Assembly (NCBI GenBank): GCA_026075535.2
Contig: AP026542.1
Coordinates: 2,666,001 to 2,730,000, forward strand
Reading direction: 5' to 3'
DNA from: Tricholoma matsutake
Lineage: Eukaryota; Basidiomycota; Agaricomycetes; Agaricales; Tricholomataceae
DNA: 64,000 nucleotides
Below, one piece after another: positions 22,197-34,932 of the stretch; position 1 is the first letter of the stretch; each line of letters begins with the position of its first letter. The notes below the pieces were generated by a model. It had not been told where the DNA came from. It did no database searches and saw nothing but the letters and a program-made list of their open reading frames with translations. The position numbers and the translations under genes were made by a program.

Positions 22197-25100
22197 ATGC
22201 CTAGAGGACACACTCGCACCATCATTGGAAGAATCACCCAGATGACTGTCGTTCGATCCCAGACATCGCAGGGACCCAGGGATCGCCTTGTACCAGTTTG
22301 GCAAAGTCCTCAGTCAACTCCAAGGCATAAGAAGGCCAAGATAAGTGCACCAGTGTCAGGATCAGCGACCACATCCAACACCAATATAACATCTCTGATG
22401 TCCGATGAACCAATTGAGCATCACGCTCTAAATTTCATTGCAGATCTTGATCCCCCCTCTTCAAAGGTGACTTATTATGGCTACCACATTTACTATGCTA
22501 ATATTACCCTCAGACACCTCAAGATTACATCGAAGAATGGTTACCTAAAAAGGCCATGTATTTGGAAGCACTACTATCCAATGAAGTACCCGATTGCATG
22601 AAATGCAATTTGTGTGGGGATGATGCTGCTACCTGGTGATGCCGAGACTGTCTTTTCAATCCCATGTTCTGTACTGACTGCTGCCATGATAACCATGCTT
22701 CTAACCCATTTCACCGCATTGACCACTGGACAGGTTCCTATTTTGAACCAGCTTGGTTGTTCCAAGTCGGGTTAGTTTTACATCTCAGTCACAATGGTGC
22801 ATCCTGCCCAAGTTACTTTCACCCATCGGCGCCAGATGTGGTTGGACAAGAGGCCGACAATTATGAAGATGATTTGGATGATGCAACAGAAGGTGATGGA
22901 ACCAACAACATCGTCAAGGAGATGAAAAGGTTTACCAGTGTTTATGACCTTGGTCCCACAACTTTCCCAATGCCGATGGATTGTCACAAATTGACAGTAA
23001 TCGATGTTTCTGGTGTACATCGTATGTGGGTCAAGTGGTGTAATTGCCCTAATTCCCGTCAAGAGCAGGAAAATCACTTGTTGCAATCGGGGCTTTTCCT
23101 GGTCAGCTACAAAAATATCAAGACCACGTTCACATTTAAAGTTCTTGATGATGTGCGATTGTCCAATCTGGAATGTAAATCTTCAGCCTATCAATACTAC
23201 CAGAAGCTCCGGTGCATGACTTCACCCTTATTTCCTAGTGCTGTGGAGGTATGACTGATATACTACAGTTGTCAATATCTCTGACATCAGTACTTGAGGA
23301 TCGATACAGGGAGCTTCTCAGGGCAAGCTGGCTATGGCGAATGTTGAAACATTTGAAGTGGAGAGGCTGCTGGGGAGAATCACAGTCCAGTGCTGGTGGC
23401 TCATTGGCGGCTGCAATGCATGGTGCGACTGACATCCCAACATTCTGTGCTGCATGTCCTCAGCCTGGTGTCAATCTGCCAGAAAATTGGACCGAGGATC
23501 CTGACCAGTAAGTCAAATCACATGAATTGGAATGTATTTAATGTAATCTTACCTCAGAATGGCATACACTTGGACTTTTGTCATGGATGGAAACTTCACC
23601 GCTGTTCATCAGAAGTGCAAAAATGCTCACCGTGATATTAAGCTCAGTCATGGTGATTTTTTCATGACTGAGCCGAATTGCTACAAAGCACACCTCGCCA
23701 TTGCTAAGGAAGTCACAGAGGTAAGATATTTGAAAGACTTTCAGCATATTTACTAACTCCAAATTAGAAACCGACCTGCAATGAGCATCATGCTGTAAAT
23801 GACTGCTTCATCAAATACAAGGGTCTTGATGTAACTGGTGTCAGTGCAACTGCTTGTGGCTGTCATGGTTGCTTCTGCCCCAGTGCGGTGGTTGACTTCC
23901 AAAAAGGGGAACGGTGAGATATCTTCACATTTTGAGAGACATTGTGTAATGTTTTCTAGACAAGCAAACATGGACTATTCTTTATCTGAAGCCTTGAAAA
24001 ACACTAATATCACCAGACTCAAGAAAATCATTTTGATTTATGATATAATGTGCCAGTATTGGAAGAGGCTCAGACTTCGGATGGAGGAGAGTCAGTAGAT
24101 CCAGCTACCACTTGGCATCGCCATTCTGCATGGTATTGGTCTTTTCCATGTTGGTGGCCACGTCTGGCAATGTTTCTCATGCTTTTCACCAAGTTTCATT
24201 CCTGGCGCCGGACAAGTGGATGGAGAAATCCTTGAATCATTGTGGTCAGTGTTGAATGAAATCTCACCTAGTACCCAAAATGCTACCATTTCTGGATGGA
24301 TTGAAACCTTGGATGATCATATGGGGGATTCCAACTTCAAAAAAATGCAGGACATAGGTGAATACATGTTTGTACCTTGTGCCAGATTGACTTGGAACTA
24401 GATGTAGTGGTTACCACCGCCCACCGATTCAGAGCCGCTGTGGCAGGTGAGGAGGAAAGTCGGGTGGACCTATTGCAGTACACGGCAAACTCAGACCCTG
24501 AGGAGATTGCAACCTGGAAAGAATTGGAAAAGCACTCTCAGGCAACACGTCTAACCGATCCAGAAGCAATGGACATCTATGATATAAACCCTGGTCAGGT
24601 AGTGGTCACACAAAGTGACCTTCAAATGAACCTTCTAGAGGATGAAGATGAAACTGGTGATGGAAAGGGTGAAACCACCTGGGTTGCTCTTGGCCTCAAA
24701 CTTGAGGGAGCCCAGTGCATATCCAGCCATTGCAAAATATTCCTATGCTAACTAGTATCAGACTGGCTCTTCGGACCTTTATATGTCAACAGCGTTTGGT
24801 GTTGTCCAAGGCCGATAAGCTGAAGATTGCAACAAAATGGCAAAACCTTGATACCAGAGTGGATTCCTTCATTGCTAAATCAGAACAATTTGTGAACAAT
24901 GACACATTGGATACACTGCAAAAGCTTATGACTCACCACCGAGACCAGTACTCCCATCACAAGCTCCCGATTACCAGACTAACTTGGATGATGATGATCA
25001 AAGCAACCCGTTTATTACAAGGCCCCTGGTAGCAGCAGTCCATACCGCTGAAACACGCCCATTACCTCTTCCCTCTACATTTGGCTTTCCACAAATTACT

Positions 25101-25533
25101 CAGCTTGGTTTGGATTCCCTCACCGAGAAAGAGTTGAGATTGAGGGAAGGACAAGCAAACAATGAGCTCCAGGGCACTAGAATGGCCCTCAGTGAGAAAT
25201 CTTTCTTATTCAGAAAGAATTTACGTCTCGCCACCTCCAAGAACAAAAAGGGAAGGGCTTGGTCAAAGGTGCATGCTATTAGCCACCAGGTTCAAGCACA
25301 TCATCAGGTATACAATGCTGCGAGGGCTGCAATGGTATAATTGGGATGTTCACCTGAGATGCAGTCCAAGTATCAGGTATTGCACTGGGATGAACTCAAG
25401 ATTTCAACTGCCGCGGTGAGGGGTGGTACCAGCAATGCTGAGGGTGGAAGCCGGAGACAGGATGAACCATTGCCATGGTTTGGGACCATTAATGTCCAAG
25501 CCGATGTCGAGGCAAGCGAAATGATGAAAGAAT
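22197..25533 (+). pseudogene. KDZ-family transposase, missing its last exon
   Basis: ATG 22197 opens a basic N-terminus. The next exon carries the CxC2-type cysteine cluster of KDZ transposases (CMKCNLCGDDAATW, then CRDCLFNPMFCTDCCHDNH). Later exons give CGCHGCFCP, the catalytic YDIMCQYWKR (Asp, about 24045), GIGLFHVGGHVWQCF and QVDGEILESLWSVLNEIS (Glu, about 24230), followed by LDDHMGDSNFKK. Introns have clean donors and acceptors, including 23513-23560 (GTAAGT), 23721-23767, 23928-23960 and 24715-24755. TGA at 22637-22639 replaces an Arg of the cysteine cluster. TAG at 24096-24098 and TAA at 25338-25340 also interrupt the frame, and a frame change occurs near 24970. The final donor (GAAT|GTAAGT, 25533/25534) has no acceptor: copia sequence follows. 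The matching last exon is at 16153-16421 on the other strand. Confidence 0.85.
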
Positions 25534-25553
25534 GTAAGTACACCTCAATTCAC

Positions 25554-26679
25554 TATGGCATGAAACAAAGCAGGCAAATATGGAATCAAACCCTCAATGC
25601 CCAAATGATTGAATGGGGGTTCACCCGTTTATCCTGTGAATCTTGCATATATTACCGCAAGTCCGACTCTGGGACCATTATTGCAGCTGTCCACATCGAT
25701 GACTACCTGTCCATTGCTGACTCCACGAGCGAGAATGATCGCTTCAAGGATCAGATGAGGAAGGAATGGACTATTTCTGAGTTGGGCATGGCACGCTTTA
25801 TCATCGGGATTGCTGTCACCTGGGACAGGACTAACAGAACTGTCACGCTATCACAGACAGTGCTGATTGACAAAATTGTCAAACAATTTGGCCCACCCAG
25901 TATCTGCACCTCTAGAACCTGGTTCCAAATTACGCTGTGCAAATTGACAATCCATGTCCTCTGAGGACCAGATTCAACTCAACAAACTCCCTTACTGATT
26001 GCTCATAGGTTGTCTACTCTATCTAGCCATTGGTACACGTCCCGATATTTCTTATGCCGTCCAACAACTCTCGCAATACCTTGATTGCTATTCCTTCGAA
26101 CATTGGATGGCAGCCACCAGGCTAGTGCATTACCTCAAAGGTACAAGGGATCTTCAACTTCATCTTGGTGGTGATCATCCTATATCCCTCCATGCATTTA
26201 GCAATTCCGATTGGGCTAACTGCCTTGACACATGTCGCAGTGTAGGTGGTTATACATGCTCCCTCAGTTCTGGCGCCATCTCCTGGACAGCGTGTAAACA
26301 AAAAGTTGTCGCAACTTCGTCGTGCGAGGCCAAATATGTTGCTGCGTTTGAGACAGCTAAGGAATGTATTTGGTTGCGAACGCTACTTCATACCATCAAT
26401 CATCAACAATCACCCCCAACAATAATCTACTGCAACAACTCAGCCACCAAGACATTATCCGAAGATCCCCTCCTTCACTCCCGTGTTAAACATGTCGACA
26501 TAAAATACCATTTCCTTCGTGAACGCGTCCAATCAAATGAATTGCAACTCATCTATGTCAACACCCACGAGAATGTCGCAGATATGTTCACGAAGGCGCT
26601 GGATGTCAAACAATTCACTTACCTCCGTAGCTTCCTCTTCGATAACTCGATTCCATGCGAGGAGGAGTACTCACGGTGA
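25554..26679 (+). mobile_element. 3' half of a copia pol gene (RT end and RNase H)
   Basis: It starts at YGMKQSRQIWNQTLNAQM and continues with HIDDYLSIAD, the RT catalytic region (family YVDD; here HIDD, so the first of the conserved residues differs). Copia-type RNase H follows: LYLAIGTRPDISYAVQQLSQ, SDWANCLDTCRSVGGY, SSCEAKYVAAFE, HVDIKYHFLRERV and NVADMFTKALD. There is no gag, protease or integrase. The frame breaks near 25965 between RT and RNase H. It ends just before a polypurine run GGTGAGGAGGAG and the LTR. Its missing 5' side is at 16448-16531 on the minus strand. Confidence 0.85.
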
Positions 26680-26686
26680 GGAGGAG
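26675..26686 (+). other. Polypurine tract of the copia element
   Basis: GGTGAGGAGGAG lies immediately before the LTR, as expected for plus-strand priming in LTR retroelements. Confidence 0.6.
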
Positions 26687-26992
26687 TGTTGAGAATAACA
26701 CCGTGAGCGCATACGAACGCCGTATTACCATATACGGATCTCGGCACGTATTTGATGCGTGCCCTATATTTAGCGCATCCCTTTGAGGCGTGTGTTTGTA
26801 GCCATGTTATGGATACCTTTCTGCCATTCTCCTTTATCTAACATGGCTCGTATATATACAGTAGATAGATATCTGACCACCTCAGTCGCTTATACAGAGA
26901 CTGAGGTGAGTACCGACGTTATTATTTAGTAGTGAATGATTACTTACTGTACTTACAGTTTACTCTTATTGTACTAGGATTGATTTTCTACA
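26687..26992 (+). repeat. 3' LTR of the split copia element (306 bases)
   Basis: It begins TGTTGAGAATAACA and ends TTTTCTACA. A TATATATA box lies near 26850. It is followed by ACGCC (26993-26997), the target-site duplication shared with the element's displaced 5' end at 16532-16536. The 5' LTR survives only as its first 14 bases. Confidence 0.8.
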
Positions 26993-27196
26993 ACGCCCTC
27001 GAAGAATGGAGAATATTCACCCAAATGCTAATAGCCCGCTAAAGAGACCTTGCCATTGTACCAACTTCAACCACATACACAGAAACCTTATTGAATCAAA
27101 GAGAGGACTTGATATGTTCAGACTGAGAACTGGTGAAAAGAATCAACGAACAATCCGATTCCACCCGAAGTGAACAGAATGTTGACTAAGCTCGGT

Positions 27197-27309
27197 TAGA
27201 AGCCCTCAATGTATTCTAAATGACCATCGCAAACTTCGAAATTCCGACATCTGTGATGAATTTATATTTCTGATCTTGAAATCCTGGCTGGTACAGCTGG
27301 CGCACCGTA
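27197..27309 (-). repeat. Right copy of the 113-base inverted repeat
   Basis: Reverse-complement partner of 1767-1879, ungapped and about 96% identical. Read on the plus strand this copy stays open (ILNDHRKLRNSDI...FLILKSWLVQLAHR) and looks like a coding remnant of an unrecognised gene. Confidence 0.75.
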
Positions 27310-30108
27310 CTAGCTACATTCATGATAGAGGTCTCCCTGAGTCAAGGGTAGGGAGCTGTGCCGCGATGTCTTCGCATATCTTACTTCATTAGCCCTCCCA
27401 CTGGCACATATAAACGGCAGCGTTATGGAGCATATATCTGTCAGTTCTCCGAGCACGAAAGCTTCTGTAGAGTCTTGCTGACGAGGAAGTCAAAGAATGA
27501 AAGGTTATGGTGCAAAAATGTGTGAAAGATGGCAAGTGGGCAAATGCAGTTGTGCCATTTCTAATCGCAGGGTTTAGTCCGCTCTTAAGTCATTTTAACG
27601 TTGATAAAGCAGTTTTTCGTGTTAGCCGAAGTCACTAAACGAGGGTTTTGTGGGTTCCAATTGAACGGAATAAGCTGAAGCCGATGTGTTCCTGCCATCT
27701 CTTTCAATTATCATATTCTATTCTATTCCTCGGTCTTCTTGCCTTAGAGAACGGTGTATTCATAATCCTTCCATCACCTACTGTATTTATAATGGTCTTC
27801 TAGCCGTGGTTAATGCTCGGAACTGGACTACAATGGCAAGACATACCAAATCTTACTGGACGCCGTGGACGAGGCCCATGCACTGCCAACACAAAACATC
27901 ACGCTAAGACTGTCCCCACAGCCCAGTCATCCGGAACTGGTATAAGTAAATCTAGAACTGTCGACAAGATTGCCACCGAACGGATTGTTTTTCCTCTCCG
28001 ATTGCACGAAGATCTCGACAAAGGATATTATTATGGTGCGTGTCTTGACCTACGCTTGTAGCCTGAGCCTGGATATACTTCAGCTATCCTCTCACTGACA
28101 CTCACGTCCGCAACCATCTCATCGAGGCACCCAATGTGCAAGAGGAAGAAAAATTCCAGGCTTACCCTTGTGCTCCCTCTTTACTTCGGAAGTCAAACAG
28201 CTCTTTCCTGCCTTTACAAGTGTTCGCTATGCAGATATGGCAAAAAAGATCTACGGTTTTTTCAGGGATACGTCAAAGAGGCACAACCTCTACACGAGGA
28301 CATTGCTATACACATCCTTCAAAAAAAGGCGTAGATACCCTCCATGCGTGAAAGAGATGATGAGTATTTTCTTCCAGCGCTGTTTTGCGAAAATCATTCT
28401 TGCTGAGCCGTGATACCAAAACAGTCAAGTACCAAAAACAGAAGTTTGATACCGAAGTGGTCTCGTACCGCGACCAGCTCGCGACGCTGGGCGTCCCAGA
28501 TCATGAAGAATTAAGACTAGAGGATTCAGATTCGGTGGTCCATAAAGCAAGTAAAGCGCAAGTATGACGGCTGTATCGGTTGATTCTGTGAGGCTTATAC
28601 ATGGACAAAGAGTCCCAACTGGTCAGGCCCCCCCAGTGTTCCATCAATGAACAAGCGCGTCGAATTTCTGCCATATCGACAGGTTGCTCTGGAGTTTGGA
28701 CAAGTGCCAAAATCCCACACATGGTTGCACCTCGATTGAAGAACGGATATACATTCATCGCACTTATATGAAGGCTCAATCATTTCCACTGTGCCGATCT
28801 GTATTGTCCACGAACCACGAATTAGTTATCACACTTAGAGTCAGAGCTCGGTCGGACTTGTCGCCACCCCAGAAAAAAGGTGAGACACTCATCTTGATGA
28901 ATAGGCCATTGTCACGCATGACGGTATACGGGCCTATTCTGCATCCGCTTCGACGCACTCCGAATCTTCAATGTATGGGCAAAGCGCGTTAACTCATCAA
29001 TCCTGTAAAGTCTACCAAGTGAGCTTCCTTACTGACACGATGAGGATGGTCGATATGCTGCGCGAAATAGGAGGTTTCTAAAGCCACATTCACATTCACT
29101 CTTCGGTATCATGACGGCCACCGTACGTGCGTAATTAGAACACCGGAAGATCTTCAGCGCATCGGCCAGAAGGTTGGACAGGAGATGAGGCCACTTGTCT
29201 CCAAATAGATAATCGAACAAAGTATTGTGAACGAGGGACTGGCTAGGATCCGTCACGGAATTCAAGTTTGTTCAAAAACTTTTTACCTTCCGTCGAACTC
29301 AGCGTCAAACCGAAAACGCAGCAGATCTTCTGAGCGCCCACTGGTAAGCTTCTACGCTTCTCCATCCACTCCACTTGACCATTATGGTCTCTTGTATGGA
29401 AATCCAGACTATCGCGCTCTATGAATATCACAGAGAGCCTAGTGAAAGACCGGAGAGTGGAAGGAAAGACCAGGGAGGATGAGCGAGAAGCGGAATGTAT
29501 TTTGGCAGAGAGAATGATGACGCTTCACTTTTATAAGCAATGCAGGGTTGGGGTTGTCGATTACTTTTCCTACGCTCACGTCTCCCTGGGTAGAAAATAA
29601 TGACAAGCGGATGCCATTTTTGGAGAAACCTAGTAGCATGTGCCATGCCAGTGTCTGTAAGCTTCGGTTGAATGCCCCTAAACAAAAGTCTGGGCTATGA
29701 GCCAAATTAGCCGAGACAGAAAAACAAAACGCGGAACAAGAAGACTAATTTTTGTTGAAACCAATAGAGTGAGACTTCCAGTGCGAGGATGCGGCTGCCT
29801 TGAGTGCTGACAAGTTGCGCAGGGTTTACGATGCCATTCTATTTTTTTAAAGCCTGGATGGCAGTCTGAGCAGGAGTCTTGAGGAATCCCAGGACGTCTT
29901 GACTCTTGAGGAACAAGTGAAAGAGTATTGAGCTTGATGGCTATGCTCCGGACGACATTTTTAACAATAGCCAAACCGACTGCAGTAATAAAAATGGACC
30001 AACCTCCTTTTCGCCTATGAGTCCCTTTATATACCCCTCTAGCCTCCTACTCCCCTTTCCATTCAAACGGTTCACTAACCAACACCACTCACCGAAAAAG
30101 TAGCATAA
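27310..30108. other. Possible decayed genes, none recognised
   Basis: Open frames of 60-100 codons occur on both strands. Plus-strand pieces at about 27.8-28.6 kb (RIVFPLRLHEDLDKGYYY; VSYRDQLATLGVPDHEEL) and minus-strand pieces at 29.0-29.3 kb (TLFDYLFGDKWPHLLSNLL) look coding-like but could not be chained or assigned. A TATATA box near 30030 suits the next gene. Confidence 0.35.
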
Positions 30109-30678
30109 ATGAAATTCTCCACCGGTATCACCCCCGCCATCTGCATTCTGCTATTTGCCATTCACGCACACGCACAAGGACTCAGCACCACACCAGCAGC
30201 AGCGGTCGTCACCACCACCACCACAGTAACTCCACCCATCCAAGCTCTTACCGACACTAGCAGTGCAACTCTCACCTCGTAAGTCCACTTTCTCCCTTGT
30301 CTGGATGATGGCAACCGATTGTTTTTCCATTCAACCAGAGACTCGGTCGTTGGCGCCTCCTCTCTTCTTTCCATCTTACCAATACCCGACACTGCTACAG
30401 GGACAGGGACAGGGACAGGGACATCAACAGGCACCGCTGCCATCCTCCCCGCCACCGGCCTCAGCTCCATCCTTTCCGCAGTGAGCGTCGCCCCTATCGC
30501 CGCGAGCCCATTCTCGAGAGCCACAGCGGCTGCGAATACTACACCCCGCACTTCCACGAGCACGTCGACGTCCTCGCTGCCTACGGCTACTATACTTAAT
30601 GGAGCGATGCAAGTGGGAGTGAAGAGATTGCCATTGATGCTAGGCGCTGTAGCTGGGGTTATGGTGGTGTTCCTGTGA
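30109..30678 (+). CDS. Small secreted Ser/Thr/Ala-rich protein, probably GPI-anchored
   Basis: Exon 1 (30109-30278) and exon 2 (30339-30678) join in phase through a 60-base intron with GTAAGT donor and AACCAG acceptor. The spliced frame is 510 bases, giving 169 residues. The N-terminus (MKFSTGITPAICILLFAIHAHAQ) is a clear signal peptide with likely cleavage after HAHAQ. The mature part is almost wholly Ser/Thr/Ala/Pro/Gly. It includes a TGTGTGTG stretch encoded by a GGGACA tandem repeat (about 30398-30423) and an STSTSTSS run, so heavy O-glycosylation is expected. A hydrophobic C-terminus (PLMLGAVAGVMVVFL) preceded by small residues fits a GPI-attachment signal. It is probably a cell-surface or wall protein. 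No specific family is recognised, and the repeat makes length polymorphism likely. Confidence 0.75.
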
Positions 30679-31070
30679 AAGGGTGATAAAAATGGGTGCT
30701 ACACCCGATATGTTCATGTGGACTTGTGGTTTGTATTTTTTAAATTTCTGGTAACATGTATTCAACTCAGACACGAAATTCGAAATCCCATGGCGCTGCC
30801 TCGGGGGTGCACTGAAATTTGAATCAGAAATTCTTAATGCAGAACTCAGCTTGATCACTGACTGTCGTACAAGATACTCCTCAGGAGAGGAATGAAATGC
30901 TGGTGATTGCGAGTGTCGGACCAATCGTGTTGTGTGTGTTTGCTCGTGTGACCGAGATGCCTTATGTCACATGTGTCCAGAACTATCACAACTTGTCGTT
31001 AACTTACGACATGCCTCACAACATCTTGCCCCTCGACCTCTGGGACTTATTGCATTCGCCCTTTAGGGCC
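30679..31070. other. Intergenic spacer before the ceramidase
   Basis: No gene is supported. The sequence directly upstream of 31071 has no clear TATA element. Confidence 0.4.
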
Positions 31071-34000
31071 ATGAATGGCCTTGTGTGGTATCTGACAGCT
31101 TTTTTGACATCCACGTCTGTTTTCAGTGGTAATGGCGAGGGAACCGCAGCGCAGTATCTTCTCGGACTTGGTGAGCCTTTCAGGCTTGTACCGAACCTCG
31201 AGCTCTCAATGATCCTTTGAAGGCATTGGGGACATCACAGGGTATTTACATTCCCATACTACCAAAGACGTGTTAATGATAGAATGATTTGCAAGTCCCG
31301 TTGTGGAGACGAACATGATGGTATACTTTCTACCTAATGTCGTCAAGCTTATAGCATGAATGTTATAGGGTTACGCCTCTCTGAAACAAACAGCTAGTGG
31401 CCTTCACATGCGCCAGCGCAGCCGTGCCTTCATTGTCGCAGATGCCTCATCACCCTCCGACCGTGTGGTCTTCATCAATGCCGGTGCGTATAATCGTACT
31501 CTCACTTTTCCCACTAACTTATCTTCAACCCACAGACATTGCCATGGGTGACGACGGCGTCCGGCGCACCATCGTCTCCCAGCTCTCCTCACAGTTTCCT
31601 GGCATATACGCTAATAATAACATTGCCTTTGTCGGGACACATCAACATTCTGGTGTAGGCGGTTATCTAGAGAACGTCCTCCCACAAATCACCTCCCTCG
31701 GTTACGTAAAGCAGACCGCAGACGCCATCGTGGCCGGCACTGTGCTTGCTGTGACACGCGCACATATGAGCTTGGCTCCGGGGAATCTGAGAGTGGGGAA
31801 CACCACAATTTTGGGTGCAAGTATCAATAGGTCGCCCACTGCATATTTGGCCAATCCGGCGGCAGAGAGGGCGAGGTATGAGTTTGACCAGGATAAGGAT
31901 ATGACGGTGTTGAAGTTCGAGGATTCGTCTGGGAATGCGAGGGGCTTGCTCAGTTTCTTTGCTGTACATGGGACGAGTTTGTATGAGGTAAGTTGCTATT
32001 TGGGATCTTCTATTGGCGCGATGTTGACGAGGTGTGGATAGAATAACACTTTGATAAGTGGGGATAACAAGGGCATGGCTGCCTATCTGTACGAAGGTAT
32101 GCTATCGTCGTCGTCAAATACACACTCGTTGCTAAGAACTTCAACAAGCCTTCGTCGAGCCTAACTCAATGCCCGGCCACACCAGCTTTGTAGCCGGATT
32201 CACCCAATGTACGTCCTTTTTCCACAAATTACCTTTCCTCCTTGACAGTCCACAGCAAATGTCGGCGATACCAGTCCCAACACGTCTGTCTTCCCTTCCC
32301 TAACACCAACTCCGACTCTAAACTAACCTATCCTTTCCCTTCAGTCTAGGCGCATTCTGCGAAAGTCCTGGCAAACCCTACGATGGCATGGCGTGCGAAA
32401 CCAACCACTCCACATGCGGGGGCACAGTTCAGGACTGCCACGGTCGGTACGCTACTTCTTTGACCCTGATCCTGGCTTGCATTCACCTTCCCAGTTAATT
32501 GACTGATACATCTTTCGCAGCGGTCCTGGCTTCCGCATCTCGGACTTTGAGTCAAATAAGATAATCGGGAATCTACAGTTTCAGGGCGCGCAGAAGGTCA
32601 TGAATAGTGCGATGACTGTCCAGGGGACGGTGAGGAGCGTGCATGTGAACTTGGATATGTAAGTGGATTCTTACCTCTACGTTCCGTCTTAGCCTGTAGG
32701 ATCTAACTTGGGGGGGTTTATTATAGGGCTACACATACATTTGTGCTGGCCAATGGGACTCAAGTATCAACGTGTCCTGCTGCACTGGGTTGGTATTATT
32801 GTGTTTCTGAAGGAGAATGATGACTGAATTGGATATAGGATACTCGTTCGCTGGCGGAACAACGTTAGCTTTTGTCGGTCATTCGTGTCAAATGGTCGGC
32901 TGATTGCCTGTTTTGGCATGGCAGCGATGGCCCTGGAGCATTCGATTTTGTTCAGGGAGACAACTCTTCTCAGCCACAGTATGTCATAAAACGACCCTGC
33001 ATCTCTATTCTAACTTTTGACTTGGACACGTGGTCTTCAGGAATCCGTTCTGGGAACTCGTAAAAGGTGAGAGGGGTAATATCCCCGTGGCATGAAACCA
33101 TCAACTGACTGCTTCTCTACTTACTCGTCTTCCCTGCTGAACCATATCTCATGATCACTGATCAGGCGCTGTAACTCCCCCACCATCGGCTGTACAAGTA
33201 GCCTGCCAGTATCCGAAGCCCATATTACTCAACACTGTACATGACCATGTTCACTTCTTGAACCCTCGCTGATCGGGAAAACAGGGGTTTGCGCATACAC
33301 CATACGATTGGACACCAAATACCGTAGATATTCAAATGATGCGTGTGGGGAATTTCGGTTAGTTGCTGTTCCGTTGCCTATGTTCCGGTGAGTTCGTGAG
33401 ACTGACCGATTCGAAAATAACATTTAGTTATGTTAATCATGCCCGGTATGTTGTTGTCAAGTACCTCTTGTCCTGATCCGACCTCGGATTTACCCTAGGT
33501 GAATTAACCACGATGGCAGGGAGACGGTTCCGGTTCGTCGTCTTAATCTGTCTAAATTGCGTTCCGTGATCTACTCCGTTATTCCCTTCTTATTTCTTAT
33601 CTGGTGCATCATCTCGGTCTTATGCTCATTACCACATAATCACAGCGAAGCTATTCGCACGAAGTTAATATCCTCCGGCATCTTAGGCTCCGACGCCTAT
33701 GTTGTCATCGCAGGCCCTGCAAACACCTACGCACACTACGTGACCACTCGTGAAGAGTACGGCGTACAGCGGTACGAAGGCGCGTCGACGATCTATGGAC
33801 AGTGTGAGCCTTATATCCTACCTTATGATTGTCGATCTCGGGCCTCTCTTGCATACGTAACCTATCTAATGAATGAATGTATGAATCTAGTCACATTAGA
33901 GGCTTATATTGACAAGTACTCGAGCCTTGTTCCATTCCTGGCGGACAATCCGAGTGGTACACCCCCCACGGATGCTCCCTCGCCTGAACAGACGACGAAG

Positions 34001-34687
34001 GCTATTTCGCTCCAGGTGTGGTTTCCGATTGACTTGTACTTCATAATGCTGAATTCCGACGTAGACGCCAGTGATATATGATACCGCGCCTATCGGAAAA
34101 CGCTTTGGCGACGTTCTGGTTGACGTGGACAACACGACGTATCGTGCAGGTGATACTGTCCGAACTCAATTTGTTGGAGCCAATCCTAGGGTGAGACTCG
34201 CTTGCGTCATCTTGTGTTTTCAGGTCCTAATTTTAGTGAAACCGAAGAACAACCTTCGACTGGAGAGTACGTTCTTGACAGTTGATCGATTGGTTTCGGG
34301 GCAATGGAAGACTGTGCGAACCGATTCGCATCCTTCCACTACGTATCAGTGGCACAAGACTAGTAGCGTGCGTTGGTTCTTCCTTTGACGAAGGATCGTT
34401 GACGAAGTGGAGACTTCTGACGTTCAGGTGATTGGAACTAGTACCGCTACGATTTCTTGGTAGGTCTTTAGAGGACTCTACCTATCTCTTATCTCATCTT
34501 CCAATAGGACCATCGAAAACGGTACGCCTGGTAAGTGTGCTGTTGGTCGAGGACGCATACGAGATCACTGAGGCAACTATGTTCTATAGGGGGAACGTAC
34601 CGACTAAGTTATTTTGGAGACTCGAAGCCTCTCATCGGCTTGGTATCTCCGTTCTCTGGAACATCGTCGAACTTCACTGTCGCCTGA
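31071..34687 (+). CDS. Neutral ceramidase (neutral/alkaline non-lysosomal)
   Basis: The enzyme splits ceramide into sphingosine and fatty acid, and fungal forms are secreted or endomembrane enzymes. I resolve 25 exons from ATG 31071 (MNGLVWYLTAFLTSTSVFS, a signal-peptide-like start) to TGA 34685-34687. The spliced length is 2139 bases, giving 712 residues with no internal stop. Family landmarks in order are GIGDITGP, MGYASLKQTASGLHMRQRSR and GTHQHSGVGG (zinc His). These are followed by INRSPTAYLANP (catalytic Ser), VHGTSLYE (zinc His), GDTSPNT, GPGFRISDFESNK, MPGELTTMAGRR (zinc Glu), EEYGVQRYEGAST and the C-terminal immunoglobulin-like part ending SNFTVA. Several exons are under 30 bases (31223-31241, 31296-31320, 33428-33445). 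The length matches the family, so it is probably functional. Confidence 0.92.
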
Positions 34688-34932
34688 CACGTGCTGTGAT
34701 AATTGTAATGTACGATTACTTACATAGACTTGACTGAATCTGACTGAATTCGTATACATATATATGTACGTCGTGATATGATGTGGACGTAACGTCCTTA
34801 TGGACAACGATCGATCACAAGGATGGTGTATGCCGCGCGGCTCCCATGTGTCACGAAGGTGGGTATAAGTCGAGGCCTTACTTTCCCCAATTACCTACCA
34901 ACTCCCACCTGCGAAATCACGTATAGCCTACG

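Noticed and set aside
1767..27309. The 113-base inverted repeats as proven terminal repeats of a giant transposon
   Set aside because: There are no target duplications at their outer edges and no captain-type recombinase gene was found. Kept only as a hypothesis.
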